From: Geobacter sp. UBA5735
Lineage (GTDB): Bacteria; Desulfobacterota; Desulfuromonadia; Geobacterales; Geobacteraceae
DNA: 20,988 bases
Direction of reading: 5' to 3'
Assembly: GCA_002419385.1 (NCBI GenBank)
Contig: DIFZ01000028.1
Coordinates: forward strand, 1-20,988
Shown here piece after piece: positions 20,937-20,988 of this stretch. The notes below the pieces were generated by a model. It ran no database searches and was not told where the DNA came from. It saw nothing but the letters and a program-made list of their open reading frames with translations. Both the position numbers and the translations under genes were made by a program. Each line of letters begins with the position of its first letter. The first letter of the stretch is position 1.

Positions 20937-20988
20937 CATCGCGATGCTGCCACGGGCCATTTGCCGGTGGCGAGGTAGTCGTGCATGG
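20936..20988 (-). CDS. C-terminal fragment of an unidentified protein (runs off the window)
   Basis: From the window edge the minus strand reads MHDYLATGKWPVAASR and then TGA at 20936-20938. The visible ATG is probably internal, since the frame is open to the edge. Too little is present to name a family. Inferred to be a gene end because a repeat and the riboswitch promoter follow immediately. Confidence 0.4.
   Translation of the reverse strand, partial: MHDYLATGKWPVAASR

Noticed and set aside
1..20988. tRNA or rRNA genes, integrases or transposase genes
   Set aside because: None was recognised on either strand. The mobile character of the repeats rests only on their structure and recurrence.

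Overview
The window is dominated by an anaerobic (cobalt-early) cobalamin biosynthesis and cobalt-uptake cluster on the minus strand of a GC-rich bacterium. The gene set (short CbiX, CbiD, CbiG, fused CbiE/CbiT, CbiMNQO), the operon style and the dense small palindromic repeats suggest a Geobacter-like member of the Desulfuromonadia. That assignment is recognition, not computed.

Layout, read right to left in the direction of transcription. The right edge holds the last codons of an unidentified minus-strand gene, then a paired palindromic repeat, a candidate promoter and a cobalamin riboswitch whose terminator hairpin abuts the start of cobU. The first block follows: cobU, cobT, cobS, cobC (lower-ligand attachment and nucleotide-loop assembly), cbiA (a,c-diamide synthase), then cbiM-cbiN-cbiQ-cbiO (ECF-type cobalt importer). 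An AT-rich interruption at about 12.3-13.1 kb carries two small plus-strand genes of unknown function, one a lipoprotein, plus a MITE-like repeat. The second block resumes with cbiX, cbiC, cbiD, cobL (cbiE+cbiT), cbiL, cbiF, cbiG and a cbiH-cbiP gene fusion. A Bro-N (DinD-like) gene interrupts before cbiB, and a Spinster-like MFS transporter ends the window.

Together the genes cover cobalt import and chelation, the corrin-ring methylations and contraction, a,c- and b,d,e,g-amidation, aminopropanol attachment, GDP activation and alpha-ribazole attachment. Not in the window: precorrin-6A reductase (CbiJ/CobK), the corrinoid adenosyltransferase, and the threonine-phosphate decarboxylase/kinase branch.

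The most unusual signal is a set of short repeats inserted in frame within enzymes of this cluster. Three kinds do this: a 7-bp-periodic GGCAAAG/GTGCCTT repeat, a C-run/G-run hairpin module, and a 60-bp near-perfect palindrome. They form the junction that fuses CbiH to CbiP, a loop in the CbiH domain, a loop in the CbiP domain, two loops in CbiD, the interdomain linker of CbiA, and nearly the whole signal peptide of CbiN. The first two repeat kinds contain no stop codon in their core units in any frame, which would let them persist inside genes.
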